A stretch of 64,000 nucleotides of DNA from Sesamum alatum (taxonomy: Eukaryota; Streptophyta; Magnoliopsida; Lamiales; Pedaliaceae): contig JACGWO010000011.1 of NCBI GenBank assembly GCA_034509735.1, positions 24,970,979 to 25,034,978 of the forward strand, read 5' to 3'. The translations under genes and the position numbers were made by a program. Of the stretch, positions 49,066 through 61,658 are shown piece after piece; position 1 is the stretch's first letter; each line of letters opens with the position of its first letter. Under the pieces are notes generated by a model. It was not told the DNA's origin, made no database searches, and saw nothing but the letters and a program-made list of their open reading frames with translations.

Positions 49066-52000
49066 AATTATAAATTACACCAAAATTGTGGCGCTGTACG
49101 TAAGGAAGTTGTGAAAATCGGAAAAAAAGGATTCAAGTCTTGCGGTGACGGCCTATTACTATTGATATTAAAAGTAAAGAAAACCGACTAAGAATGGAGT
49201 TGGAACATCTTATTTAGCCTGAGGAAATAGTTTGGAAACAACGGGCAAAATTGCACTGGTTAAATGAAGGGGATCAGAATACCAAATCCTTTCATAGACG
49301 TGCCAGTCGAACTATTCAGAATAATCGAATTAAACGGATTAAATGGTTAGATGGTCGATGGCTTGAGGAGGAGAAGGACATAGCACACCACATTAACCAA
49401 CACTTTGGTCGGGTTTTTGGTTCTATTGAGCCATCTGTCAATGATCTTGAGAGTGGGGTTGAGGCTCTATCCTGTAAAGTGGACTCGGATATGAACATGG
49501 AGCTGCTGAAGCCATATACCGAGGAGGAAGTCACTTTCGCTATTAAGCACATGGCCCCTTTTAAATATCCCGGCCCACATGGTATGCCTCCGATCTTCTT
49601 CCATAAGTATTAGGCTATAGTTAGAAATGATGTTTGTAGATGTGCTCTTAGTATTCTGAATAACCGTATTCTTGATCCTATTTCGAACTTTACTCACATA
49701 TATTTGATACCTAAATGCAATAAACCTGAGTTAATAACTGACTTTCGTCCTATTAGCTTATGTAATGTGATAATGAGGATTGTTACAAAATGCATAGCTA
49801 ATCGTTTGAAACATTTGCTTCACTCTATCAGCTCCCCTACCCAGTCTGCCTTTGTTCCCGGTAGGCTTATTACTGATAATATTTTAATTGTTTTTGAGAT
49901 TAATCACTTCCTTAAGAGTAAATTAGGGTAAAGAGAGACATATGGCTCTTAAGCTAGACATAAGCAAGGCGTATGACAAAGTCGAGTGGAGCTTCCTTCG
50001 GGAGGTACTCGTTAAGTTAGGCTTTCATCCCCACTTTATTCAGCTTGTTTTGCTTTGTGTTTCCTCGATTTCCTACTCTTTCACGTTAAGTGGCAGGCAG
50101 TTTGGACATATTGTTCCTGAAAGGGGTCTTTAGCAGGGCGATCCTCTCTCGTCATACCTCTTCCTTTTATGTACAGAGGCCTTTAGTTCTCTTATAACTC
50201 GGGCTAAATCTCTTGGTCATATTTCAGGTGTCTGAATTTGCTGTAAAGCACCTAGTATCTCTCACTTGTTTTTTGCCGATGATACCTTGCTTTGTTGTCA
50301 AGCTTCCACAAGAGCCATGGAGCGTATCAAATCTATCTTGCAGGTTTATGGCAGAGCGTCCAGACAGGAGATCAACTTATAGAAATCAGTCATCGTCTTT
50401 AGCAAAAACACCCCAGACAGACTATAAGTCTCTATTTCCGAGGGGTTGGGGATTCGTGTGACTGACAGGCATGATAAATATCTTGGCCTACCTTCTGTTA
50501 TGGGGCAATCCAAAAAAGCTATTTTCGACTATGTCCGTGATAAAATTTGGAAGTGCATTAGCTTATGGGGTGAGAAACAATTGTCCCCGGTTGGCAAGGA
50601 AATTCTTATCAAAGCGGTGGTGCAAGCTATACCAACATACTCCATGGGAGTCTTTCGGCTACCAAAATGCGTTATTCGGGAAATATAATCCATGATTGCC
50701 AACTTTTGGTGGAATTCAAATGATAATTGGAAGATTCATTAGCTATCATGGGACCGTCTGTGTGTTTCCAAACTGCAAAGTGGACTTGAACTTCGAGATT
50801 TGTGTGCTTTTAACACAACTTTACTTGCTAAACAATTCTAGTGCCTCCTCACCGCTCCTGAATCACTTGTTGGCCGCCTATTACAAGCCCGCTACCACCC
50901 TAATTCTTCTATTCTTGATGCGTAGCTTGGTACTCGACCATCGCCCACTTGGCGAAGCATTCTCTCGTCAAAGGATGTCGTTCGGGCGGGCTATAAATGG
51001 CATATTGGAAATGGGCAAAAGCTAGGATTTAGACTGACCCTTGGATCCCAAAGGCTCATACCTTTCGCCCGAACACTCTCCTTGGTCTATTGCCGCCACC
51101 GACGAATGTAAGTCATCTACTTGATCCTAATTTACATGACTGGAATGTAACACTTGCTAAATCTATCTTTGATCTGGGTTGATTGTGACGCCATACTAGC
51201 TATCCCTGTTAGTCGTGCACCAATTGATGATGTTTTGATATGGCACTACTCCAAGTCAGGCTCATTCTCTGTTAAATCTGCATACCACCTAGCATCCGAT
51301 ATGAGTATGAGGAACCTGGTAGTGGGCTTTTCTTCGAGCTCTGGACGATTTCATGATGGTTGGCGTGGTGTTTGGAATGCTGTTGTACCAAATAGAGTCC
51401 GTGTTTTTTATTGGCGTCTATGTACTGGTTTGTTACCTCTTGGTCCAAATTTATTACGCCGTATTCCTGGGATTGATGTTGTCTGCCTATTGTGCCATTC
51501 GTTGGATGGGGATGATAGACACACCTTTATTCTATGTCCATTTAGTCGGATGGTTTGGTGTCTATAAAATTTACGTTGGAGTATTATCTCTCAGTGGAGC
51601 ACTAATGCACGTGATTGGGTTTTCCTACCTCTGCGACATCTTGATAAACAGGAAGTCTAGCTTTTTGTGGTTATTTGTTGGAGCCTATGGTGGACTCGAA
51701 ACATGAAATGGGCGGAAAATGAATCCTCATTGCCCGAACAGGTTGTAAATTTTGCTAGGAATTATCTCAATGCATTTGCTGGACTGCAGAACTCACACCA
51801 CAGTCAGCTATCTTCTCTTGTCTCCTCTGTTTGGATTACTCCAACGATTGTTGTCGTCAAATTGAATTCGGATGCTGCCATTTTTGCATCAGATGGTGAC
51901 TTCAGCGTCAGGATTGTTGCTCGAGACTCAGCCGGATAGTGCCTTGCTTGGTTGTCAACCATATTACATCGGACTCCACCGTCGGAGGAGGCTGAAGCTT

Positions 52001-52282
52001 GGGCGGCGTGAATTGCCATGCAACTCGCTCATCGGTTTTCTTGGCCTGACATTGTGCTTGAAGGCGATTGTGCATCCCTATATGCACAACTTACCCCACC
52101 TATGGAGTCACTCTCTCTTTTAGGACCTATCATTCACGACATTTTATCACTTTCTTCTAGTTTACTCATTTGCTCGTTGTTTGGGTATTTGGACTGAGAG
52201 TACCACTTCTTTACCTTCTCCAGCTTGTAATATGATTTTGGCGGATTTGCCGTAATAATGAAGTTGAATTCCCTTTCAAAAA
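49066..52282 (+). mobile_element. 5'-truncated, degenerate LINE (non-LTR retrotransposon)
   Basis: Broken ORF2 pieces occur in order. Pre-RT WLNEGDQNTKSFHRRAS lies near 49254. RT segments include TDFRPISLCNVIMRIVTKCIANR, QSAFVPGRLITDNIL, ALKLDISKAYDKVEW and a FFADDT catalytic motif near 50270. A C-terminal zinc-knuckle/RT-end region (VWNAVVPNRVRVFYWRL) and an RNase H-like stretch (VKLNSDAAIFA) near 51860 follow. Many stops and frameshifts separate them. ORF1 and the endonuclease are absent. The 3' end is an A run, and AAATGATGTTCA occurs at 49054-49065 and 52283-52294, a 12-bp target duplication that fixes both ends. Confidence 0.85.
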
Positions 52283-52294
52283 AAATGATGTTCA

Positions 52295-53327
52295 CAAACT
52301 TGACTTATTTAGGGTATTTCGGACACTTCCTGCTAAAGATCTTGAGCCAAGTGATTTGGGCTCAAGATCTCCTACGAGAGATCTTGGATTCAAATCTGAA
52401 TGGATGGGTGCGTTAAGAAATAAATAAATAAATAATAACACATAGTAAACTTAAACAAGAAAATCACAAGTGCGTATAGAATATAATAAGGTAATGTAAA
52501 CTTCAAACTAACCTATCATTACATCAATAATCACAATGTAATCTATCCAATTTTAATCACCTAATGCAAAGTAAAAGAGCCCCTAAATATTATATTATAA
52601 AAATAAAACTAAATTAAAGGAGATATTGAAGTGAAGGAAAAAGGAGAGAGTAGTGACGGAAGAGAGATGCACGTAGAAATTGTAATGAGAAAAGAAAGAA
52701 AATTTGAAATTGGAGAGAGAGAGGGAGAGGGAGAGGGAGAGGGAGAGAGAGAGAGAAGAGAGAGAATGTCCATATTTGTATTGAACCATCAACCATGCAC
52801 CTAAATTTTCAATTTCTAAGACACCTCATCAAAATTTTCCACGAGCCATTAAGTTCAGTCACCAACCTTAACGGTGTGAGACCCACTGCATTTCATGTAG
52901 ACACTGTACAAAGCCATAGAATAAGAGATTTTGAGATTCTAGATATTAGAAAAATCACATCAATCATATAACAAATAAGATTCATATCATATAATGTCCA
53001 TCATACACAAATCAATGTGATTGTCTAGAGTTCTAAATCTTCAGACTTTTTAAGAAGGCAACATGTTAGAACAATGATGACTTATTTTACAACTATGAAA
53101 TCAATCAGCAAAAAGAGAGCCACATATTTTAACCACAGCCAACTGATTATCAATATAGAAGCAGTTTTACATCAACAGAAAATATTGCTACACAGACAAT
53201 ATTTATACTAATATTTGGTACCAAACACCTCCAAAGATACCTAAGACTTGCTCTGCTGTAATGAACACTTAATATTTTTATCTGGTAAAATCAACACCGG
53301 CCATCAGCAATCCACATGAATCTGATT
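52295..53327. other. Intergenic / 3' flank of GPAT gene; GA microsatellite
   Basis: An imperfect (GA)n/(GAGAGG)n microsatellite lies at about 52709-52764. The rest is AT-rich. The last roughly 150 nt before 53327 are probably the GPAT 3' UTR. No gene is seen. Confidence 0.5.
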
Positions 53328-56308
53328 TTATTTCTTGGAGTACATTGATTCCACCTTCCCATCATTCCCACCAAGCAGCAGGTACTTATCCTTCCTAGTC
53401 AACTGAGTGCACTCAAATCCAAGTGCACCTGCCAAGATCTTCTGCACATGATTGGCTACCTCGATAGATGATTTACCGCCGGCCTTGCACGTCATCTCCT
53501 CCGGCAACCTCTCGAGAAACGTGACCTCGTAAGTTGGCCTAGGGTTCATGAAGTAGAAATAAGCATCCCAGAACTTGACACCTCGCACGGTGGTGCCATA
53601 GAACATGTTTTGCTTGATGTTGACAGCAACAGGCACGATCCGGTCGCTTAATTCTGCGAACAAAGCACTGAATCTCAGCAGATACGGCTCCCTGCATGTG
53701 GTCCCCTCGGGGCACACGACTAGGTCGCCCTTTTGGAGCAATGCCTTGATCATAGCAGCATCAGCCTCACGATCACGTGTCAAAGCAACGGCTGGGATTG
53801 GAGAGAGGAACCTTGAGAGCTTGCTGACACTGTATGTCACACATGAAACTTTGCGGCCTAGTGCAATGGCAATGACGATTGGGTCGAGGGCAGTCCGGTG
53901 GTTGCATACATAGAGGTTACCGGGGGAGCCAGGGGAGGGGGGAGGAGGTGGATTGCCCTTGATCACAAGGTTGATTCCGAGCATAGGGTACGTGTAACGT
54001 ACAATGCGCTCTGGGAGGGGAAGGTTGAAGTATACACGAATTAGGGAAAGAAGAAATCCGAATGGTAGCCAAATGTAGGTGATGAGTGCATTGAGTGGAG
54101 TAGGGCGCTGGACTAATCGGCCATCATGGAAGATAAGTCGGCTTTTCAGGCGATCAAGTGGCAATGGCTTAGCTGTTTTGCTGGGAGGCACCATATACCC
54201 CTCCTGTTGAGCACAGATAAAAAAAGAGTCAAAACTTCAATAGATCTTCATGCGAATGGGATGAAGCTAATGGAAGGAGATCAAATAAATTGATTGTCGT
54301 GCATATACGATGCATGACCAAATGTCATCATCCACCATCTCCGCACAATACAGAAGCATAAGTCTCAGGTAAATGTCAATTAAACTACAAGCGAATTATT
54401 TAATTACTGCAGTCACTTTACGAAGGTAAAACTTTTATCTGAAGATTGGAGGTGGAAAAGAGTTTTTTGCATCTGAATCATCTACTTCCCGTCCAAAGAA
54501 ATTCTATCCTTTTAAGTTGACCACATTAAAACAGTCATCTTTTATTCCTTACGAGATTAAAGTCTAGGAATAAAGTTTGTTGAGTGCCCTGTTCCACCAC
54601 TTGGTTTCTTGACAGTTAGCAAAGGTAATTGCTGTGGCCCCTTTTGTAGGCCATAACCCATAAGTGATTGCTAGCTGCTCTCACCATATATTACTCCTAC
54701 TGCCTCAACTGCCACATTAATTGCGCGGCTCTTATAATTCATGGCTGACAGGTGCTTAAGAACATGATAAAAATTAATGCTCGTTGAAAACTCAAAAGAT
54801 GTAAGAAAAGCAATTCAATCGGAAAGATTGAAAGTTTAACTTTCGCGGACTTCTGTCGGGTAGCCCTTGGAAATGACACAAATCAAGAAACATTATACGC
54901 TACCGAAAAGCGTTCACGCAACCATTGATTGAGTGGCTCAATTACTGATATATAATTTAATCTTGTTCTCCTAATCTTACAAAATCAATATCAGAATGGG
55001 GAATGTTAAAATCAGAAAATTTAGCTTATTGTGTGCAGGTACACGTTTTGACCCCGGAAAAAAGGTATATGCACGTAAAGATGTTGTAGTTCAGGTCGTT
55101 TACCTACAATTCAAATTCCATGACTTGTAACAGGACTACATGAAATTTTAAAGGAATTTTAGCCTTTTAGTCATATGAAAATTACTGATCAAATTTTTGG
55201 AGCTTGATTGCTATCTGAAGATCTAATTTATAATTTTTTTCAGAAGTAAAATTTTTACAAAAGGAAATGCCATTTTCAAAACAAACACAGACGGTATTTA
55301 CATATTTCCACCGCTGAACAAAAAAATTAATATACAGTAAAATATTCATGTAAACATCACGAAATTACAAACAGGAAGCCGAATATCATCAGTCAAGACC
55401 AAATACATAACTAATAAATAATCACCAAATTTTAGTTAATCCTGCTCAGTAAATTTACTTGATCAAATTTTCCACTAAATATATGTAACACCATAAAGGA
55501 CATTTTTCTATGGTTTTTCTTGTTTTGGTTTCAACATCAATCAAACACAGAAAATATGAACGAACGAATAGTTTTCAGGAGCATATCAAGAACACGTATA
55601 CCAGGTAGAAATCAATGTTTCATCAATTATAAGTGTAGCTAAAAAAAAGAACATAAAATAAGTTATAAAACTAACCTTGCAAATGGACATGAAGTCATGA
55701 TCAGATGCCCGGTCTCCAATCCCGATATCCGGCTTCTCCTCCCCAAACTCCTTCAACACCCCCAACTTCTTCCATTCCCCCACCAAAACCCCCGGCTTCT
55801 TCACAAATCCGGTCGCCTTCCTCGTCTTCGGATCCACCTCAATCTCCGTCCCGATCACCTTATCTCCACCCAAAAACTCCTTCACAAACGGCTCCACCAT
55901 TATCGTCGGATTCGCCGTAATGATCACTTTCCTCTTACACTTCTCAAAAACCTCGTAACTCTCAGCTCTCACATCAGTCGCGTAAAATCGCGGCAGCACA
56001 GCGCGAGACACCAGCTCAATGTCCCGCACCTTAATTCCTGAAAAGGAAATATAAATCAGCATCTGAATAGCAAGTGCCTCGGAGACGAAGACATACGCGA
56101 TGGCGATGAGAGGAAACGCGAGGAGAAGTATTAGGCCTCGCAAGAGACTGCCGGCTTCGATTGCGACGAGCATGAAGTAAGGGAAGGATGAGCGGGAGAT
56201 CAGCAGAGTTCCGTCGAGGTCCGCCGCTATCGCCTGGCGGTTCTCACCGTTAGTTTCGCACTTATCGATTGACGGAAAACGAGGGCCGGCGCCGGCGGTT
56301 TTCGCCAT
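53328..56308 (-). CDS. GPAT: Glycerol-3-phosphate 2-O-acyltransferase, GPAT4/8 type
   Basis: Endoplasmic-reticulum enzyme that acylates glycerol-3-phosphate at sn-2 and, in this clade, removes the phosphate to give 2-monoacylglycerol for cutin. Two exons (56308-55676 and 54203-53328) join in phase to 502 residues. The N-terminal HAD-like phosphatase domain has intact motif I DLDGTLL (30-36) and motif [11 protein letters not shown] (198-205). Membrane segments follow [14 protein letters not shown] and near 250-270. The acyltransferase has NHRTALDP (312-319, the HX4D catalytic pair H313/D318) and EGTTCREP (377-384). The end GGNDGKVES is shared with GPAT4/8 rather than GPAT6 or GPAT5/7. The intron is 1472 nt. 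Confidence 0.93.
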
Positions 56309-56585
56309 TATCTCTGTGTGTGAATGAATTCTCTGTATGCTCTCCTCTGTGTGTGTTGTGTGTGTTTAGGTGTGCTTTCATGAGGAGGGAAGTAATGGTT
56401 TTAAATGAGGACAGGGCGTTGAGGTGTTGGGGGATAGAGATTGAAATGACGAATATGCCCTTCTTTCGGTTGCGGTGGTTTAAATGACTTGTAATTAATT
56501 AGTTGGCTTTTATAGATTCAAGGAAATTATAACACAAATCAAATTTTCTATATAGTAATTCATATAGTAAGTTCAATAATATCTT

Positions 56586-56865
56586 GGGATAATAATATTT
56601 ACACTCCCTAACTTATGGTCTGTTTATGTAAACTATCTTTGTGTTTTTTCATAATTAAAGAAATCATCCCTGACAATTAAAAAGCAAGGGTAGTTTATAT
56701 AATGATGTTGACTTTTTTAGAGGTGTATGTGTAATTTTTGAAAAAAATTGGATAATTTGTATAAATATTATTGATGTTTCTGATGGGTATATGGTAATTA
56801 TCCAAAAGGCAAGAATGTTTTATGTAAACAAATCATAGGTCAGAGTGTGTAAATATAATTATTTC
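56586..56865. repeat. MULE-like foldback element, imperfect 9-bp TSD
   Basis: The left end is GGGATAATAATATTTACACTC, and the right end is GTAAATATAATTATTTC. Arms pair tatggtctgtttatgtaaac with gtaaacaaatcataggtca. The flanks TAATATCTT (56577-56585) and TAATATTTC (56866-56874) agree at 7 of 9. Same family as 21526-21803. It lies about 280 nt upstream of the GPAT start. Confidence 0.65.
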
Positions 56866-56927
56866 TAATATTTCTGAAATACTTACTATTTCTTAAGATT
56901 CAAAATTTTAGAGTAATTAATTTTAAG

Positions 56928-57346
56928 GGTGAATTACAATGGCCTCCCCTAAGGTTTGACATAATTATACCCCCTTGTTGTTTCAAAAATTATAATTATC
57001 CCTTTGAGGTTTGTAACCGTTTAAGAAAATACTCATTTCATCCATTCTTATGGTGTGAACCAACCAAAATACCCTTATGAAAATATAATTATTTTTTAAA
57101 ATTTTCTAAATTCTTTTAGACAAAAATGTGTAGGGGGTTTTCTTACGTTTTCTATATAGAGGAATAATAATGTAATTTGCCTTGGCTGATTTTTTTATAA
57201 TTTAAAAAAAAATCAAGGGAAAAATGAATCATTTCAGCCACTTAGTTAAAAATTACAAACTTTAAGGGGTATTTATAATTTTTGAAACAATAAAGGGGTA
57301 TTCATAATTACGCCAAACCTCAAGGGATGTCATTATAATTCACCCT
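56928..57346. repeat. MULE-like foldback element, 9-bp TSD (8/9)
   Basis: It begins GGGTGAATTACAATGGCC and ends CATTATAATTCACCC. Long arms carry 'aggtttgacataattatacc' and its complement. The flanks TAATTTTAA (left) and TAACTTTAA (right) differ at one base. It is non-coding and closely related to 61659-62065. Confidence 0.8.
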
Positions 57347-58098
57347 AACTTTAATTGATAAAAATTTTTAGCTAACATATGCTTAAATATATTTATTTTT
57401 CACAAATAATAATTTTTTAATTAATTAGTTCTATTAACAATTTTTACTTAATGCACATAAAAAATTAATTCATTTTATCAATTTTTATCATTTATTCATT
57501 TTATATTCCTTCACATTAAAAAATTAAATGGCATGCAAGTATTATATGTGCTTCGACTGCTAGTAATTAATTAAGTATAGCCAAACCTTGTACAAATATA
57601 ATTTTTCTTGAATATGACAATTGTAAAAGAAAATTCTTGCTTACATTAAAACTTAAATTATCATTAGTAATTTCTATAAGTTACATAATCTTATTTTATC
57701 AACACATTTCAACAGCTTATTTTCCAAAATAAGACGAAATATCTGATAAGTTTTCTTCTAAGAATATACTCTAAAATGTATAAAATTCTAATTTTTTTAA
57801 AATAAGTTTGCCCCTATATATCATGAGTAACAGACTTATAATGATAAATTCGTGACAATAAATATAGTTATTTTGTTTATTATAAAATGAGAAAGTAGAG
57901 GTCGCACCCTATATACATGCCACAGAGAATTTGCGTCATATATGTACCAACTATGGTCTACATAGCTGACCTATTAACACAAATAACCAAAATTTAACCA
58001 CGTGCATTCAATATACATGTTAAAATGTACGTTTGAACTGTCACTCTGGTTCTTAATAATTATATTGTTATAAGCTCAAAATTATAATTCTTACTATA
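57347..58098. other. AT-rich intergenic, nothing seen
   Basis: No coding, RNA or structured repeat signal that I can support. Confidence 0.5.
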
Positions 58099-58497
58099 TC
58101 TATATTATTTTAAAAGAAAATATTTTATCGTACTATTTTTTGAATATTCAAAGTTAACATTTAATTCATTTCTTTCCATTGGCGATAAAATTGGCCAGAA
58201 TAATAATTTTAGTATTTTTTAACAATCTCACAATTATTATTTTTTTTTCTCTCTCAACCCACTAGTCCACGTTTTTATCTCACCCTAGTCTCCATATTTC
58301 TTTTTCTCACAAACTTCCACATTTTCAAGATATCCAATTGTGATTTATATTTCTCTGTAACCTCACTCCACGTGTCTTTCTTCTCACTGATTTCTTTCTT
58401 TCTCCTCCATTTACAACGTGATTGTTTCTTTTCATGAATTTTCTTTCACACTATAATTCTTTCTTATATGCTCGCAGAGACTACGTGCAGCGACTAT
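58099..58497 (+). mobile_element. Short non-autonomous Helitron, diverged copy
   Basis: Preceded by A, it begins TCTATATTATTTTAAAAG. It ends ATGCTCGCAGAGACTACGTG, then CAGCGACTAT, the position of CTAG in the relative at 16538-16838. The body shares the pyrimidine-rich blocks and 'acccactagtccacgttttt'. The last base of the CTAG is changed. Confidence 0.55.
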
Positions 58498-58788
58498 CGA
58501 TATCTTTAATGATAAATTTAAAATTATTGTATCATATTTTATCAATAATATGATTATTTTTTGTAGCATGTATTATTAAATACTTTTGTGATTGGTCCTC
58601 TTATACGCATCAACTCCAATAATCTATGGGAGATGAGTTGGTGAACCAATGGTTTCCTCTCTTTACTATGTGTGAGAAAGCTGGAATGTTTGGTGGCCTG
58701 AATTAATTGTACATGTGGAAAAATTAAGTACATTTAATGTATATGTGTTTTTTTCTTTCTTTTTCTTTCTTCTCCTTAGTTTTTCTAT

Positions 58789-59729
58789 GAAATAATTACA
58801 TCTACACCCCCAACTCATAATCTATTCACACAAATTATTTTTACCTTTTCAAAAATTATACGTACACTTATCAGAAACATCAACATAATTTACGCAAACC
58901 AACCTTACTTTTTGAAAAATTATGATAGACCCACATAAACATCAACAACATTACACAAACTACCACTACTTTTTGGTTGTTAGAGATAGTTTTTATAATT
59001 ACACAAAAGATAGAGATATTTGTATAAACCTACCAGAAATATCAATATAATTTACACAAACCACCCATACTTTTTGAAAAATTATGATACATCCCCATAA
59101 ACATCAACAACATTACTGGAAAATTGCATTTTACGTCCCGTAACTCACACCGTGTGCGATTTTGGTCCCATTAATTTTTTACGTAGTAATTTTAGTCCCA
59201 TAAGTCCACAAACGTTGCAATTTTAGTCCCATTGATGAAATTCGTTAAAATTTTAACGGAAGGAGCACGTGCATGGGACTAAAACTGCAACGTTTGTGGA
59301 CTTATGGGACTAAAATTGCAACATTTCATTATATGTGACTTATGGACTTAACGGATCACGTGTCATGCACGTGCTCCTTTCGTTAAAATTTTAATGGATT
59401 TTGTCAATGGGACTAAAGTTGCAACGTTTGTGGACTTATGTGACTAAAATTGCTACGTCAAAAATTAATGGGACCAAAATAAAAATGGTGTAAGTTATGG
59501 GACGTTAAAATGCAATTTTTTCCACAATATTACACAAACTACCACTGTTTTTGGTTGTCAGGGATAGTATTAATTTTTAGAAAATTATGATACACCCACA
59601 TAAACATCAACAACATTACACAAACTACCACTATTTTTTGATTATCAGATATAATTTTTATAATTATACAAAAGATAGAGATATTTGTATAAATATATCA
59701 TAGATCAAGTGGTGTAAATTAATTATGCC
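58789..59729. repeat. Foldback element (21526-21803 family) with nested insertion
   Basis: The outer arms (gaaataattacatctacac at the left, ggtgtaaattaattatgcc at the right) match the 21526-21803 family. Inner units 'acatcaacaacattacacaa' are repeated several times. The element is split by the 408-bp element at 59117-59524. Confidence 0.6.
59117..59524. repeat. Nested foldback element with 9-bp TSD
   Basis: The ends are TGGAAAATTGCATTTTACGTC and the complement-like GACGTTAAAATGCAATTTTTTCCA. Arms carry 'aagtccacaaacgttgcaat' and its complement. The flanks CAACATTAC (59108-59116) and CAATATTAC (59525-59533) agree at 8 of 9. It is inserted in a unit of the 58789-59729 foldback. Confidence 0.78.
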
Positions 59730-61658
59730 TTTTTTTAATTAATCAACATTGAGAACTTTATTGCCGTAGGCATTTAATTTTAGGCGAGGCTGTCAAATTA
59801 ATTAATATATTAATTATTGAAGTGCTTATCAATCAGAACTGATTAATGGCAATAAATTATAACGTATCCAAGTTACACAGGAATTATTATTGTAATTATT
59901 ATAAAATTCATAAATGTAAACATTTCTGTATGGAGGACCATGTTTCTATAAATGTTACACTCAATATTGATTGGCACACACAGTGTTTAAATGGTTGACG
60001 CGTACCCTACTTTTTATAAAGAAAAAATAAAATTATATACTTAGAACATACAATACTGAATATAATACTGAGTGTAGCATGAATTTGATCGAAGGACCAC
60101 AAGACTCGGGAATTTGCTGACTTTGGTTATAATTGTATTGTTGTAAATATTTATTTTAAAGAGATGTGATCAAATTTATTATTGTATTAAATGCTAATCA
60201 TAACTAAATAAAATCAAAATAAATTATCATGTATTTGAGTTACTTGACTTATAAAAAATTTTAGAGTCACATACTACTACAAATATTTTTTTCCAAGCCT
60301 AATAATAAATATTAATTACCACTAGATAGCAAATAATTAAAATTAATGCCGATTTATTATCTAATTCCAACAAAATCCTACCCCATAATTCAAGGTGCAC
60401 AAGGGGTTGGGTCGATTTAGGACCGACACGGACCAATCTAAACAAGTTCAGCCCAAGACCGATTCACTACTATTTAAGAGTGGTCCTGGGCCTTTAAATG
60501 TGTTCCAATTTAATTTATTTTTGAACCTAGACCCAGCCCATGAATTGGTCCAGTTCGGACCCAAACCAAGGTCAGATCAAGCCAGGATGCGCATGTCTTA
60601 TTTTTTCTTATAAATTTGATGTGTTATTTTGAACAATTACTTAAATTTATAGTTGTCTTATGAATTAAATCAATAATAAATCAAATCACACGAAAAAATA
60701 TAACTAAAAAAAACAATAGTTAAGACTATATAATGAACTTAAATAATAATTTGACTAACATGTTTATACTAACAAACTTAGATAATAAAAAATTAAAAAA
60801 AGACTTAAAATAAACTTTGAAAAAAAAACAAAGAGTATTTATGAATTAATGTACTAAAAATTTAGAAGTAGAACAATAAAGTCAAACCTATTTGTCTGTA
60901 TTTTCATTTTCAGTCTTAGGTTTTTGAAACAATAATTAAAGTGAAAATATATTTGTTTACATGCATTTTCATTGAGCATATATTGATTTGACACCACAGT
61001 TCAATTTAAAATACAATATCATTTACTAATCCAAATATATTCTCATTTCACAAGAAAACTTATACAAATTGAGAGTACATATTTTCCACTAAAAACTGAA
61101 AACTGAAATGAAAACACGGACAAACAAAAAGAATAGTCAACTTAGAAGAATAAAATAAAAATTATATATCATGCATTATTAAAAAAAAATGGTCCAGCAG
61201 GCCACTGGGCTGAGCTGATTTCAAGTATTGGTACTTGGAACTGGTCCAGGATCGGCCCAATCCCAAACGGACCTGGGTCAAACCAAGCTATTTTTTTATT
61301 AGATCAATTCGATCTCGGACCAGGCTGGCCCAGCTGGACCCACTTCGCATATAGACCCATAATATCTATAAGCATTATAATCATTATACACAAAAAAATA
61401 TTTATCATGATGTATTGAGAACAACGATATAACATTATGATTGGTATGCTTAAATTAGAAGGTAATCTAATCTATTTTTCATTTCTTAAGTTTATTACGT
61501 ATGTTTATTCTTTATACTGCTATAATTTCTTTTAATATTTTCAATAAATATCCGTATTGTTTATAACATTTTTTCATTAAAAAATAAGGTGGTGAACTGA
61601 CGTGGGTCCTAGCTCAAGGTCTCGGGAATTTGCACAAATGCCCCTATCTTTTCTTTTA
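59730..61658. other. AT-rich intergenic with GGACC-type repeats
   Basis: No gene. Two GC-richer blocks at about 60390-60600 and 61190-61350 contain GGTTGGGTC, GGACC and GGTCC words in roughly inverted order and could be arms of an old foldback. The stretch between is AT-rich. Confidence 0.4.

Noticed and set aside
49251..52123. Series of plus-strand frames as separate host genes
   Set aside because: All align in order to one LINE ORF2 with stops and frameshifts between them.
60390..61360. GGACC-rich blocks as arms of one transposon
   Set aside because: The inverted similarity is too loose by eye, and no ends or target duplication could be defined.
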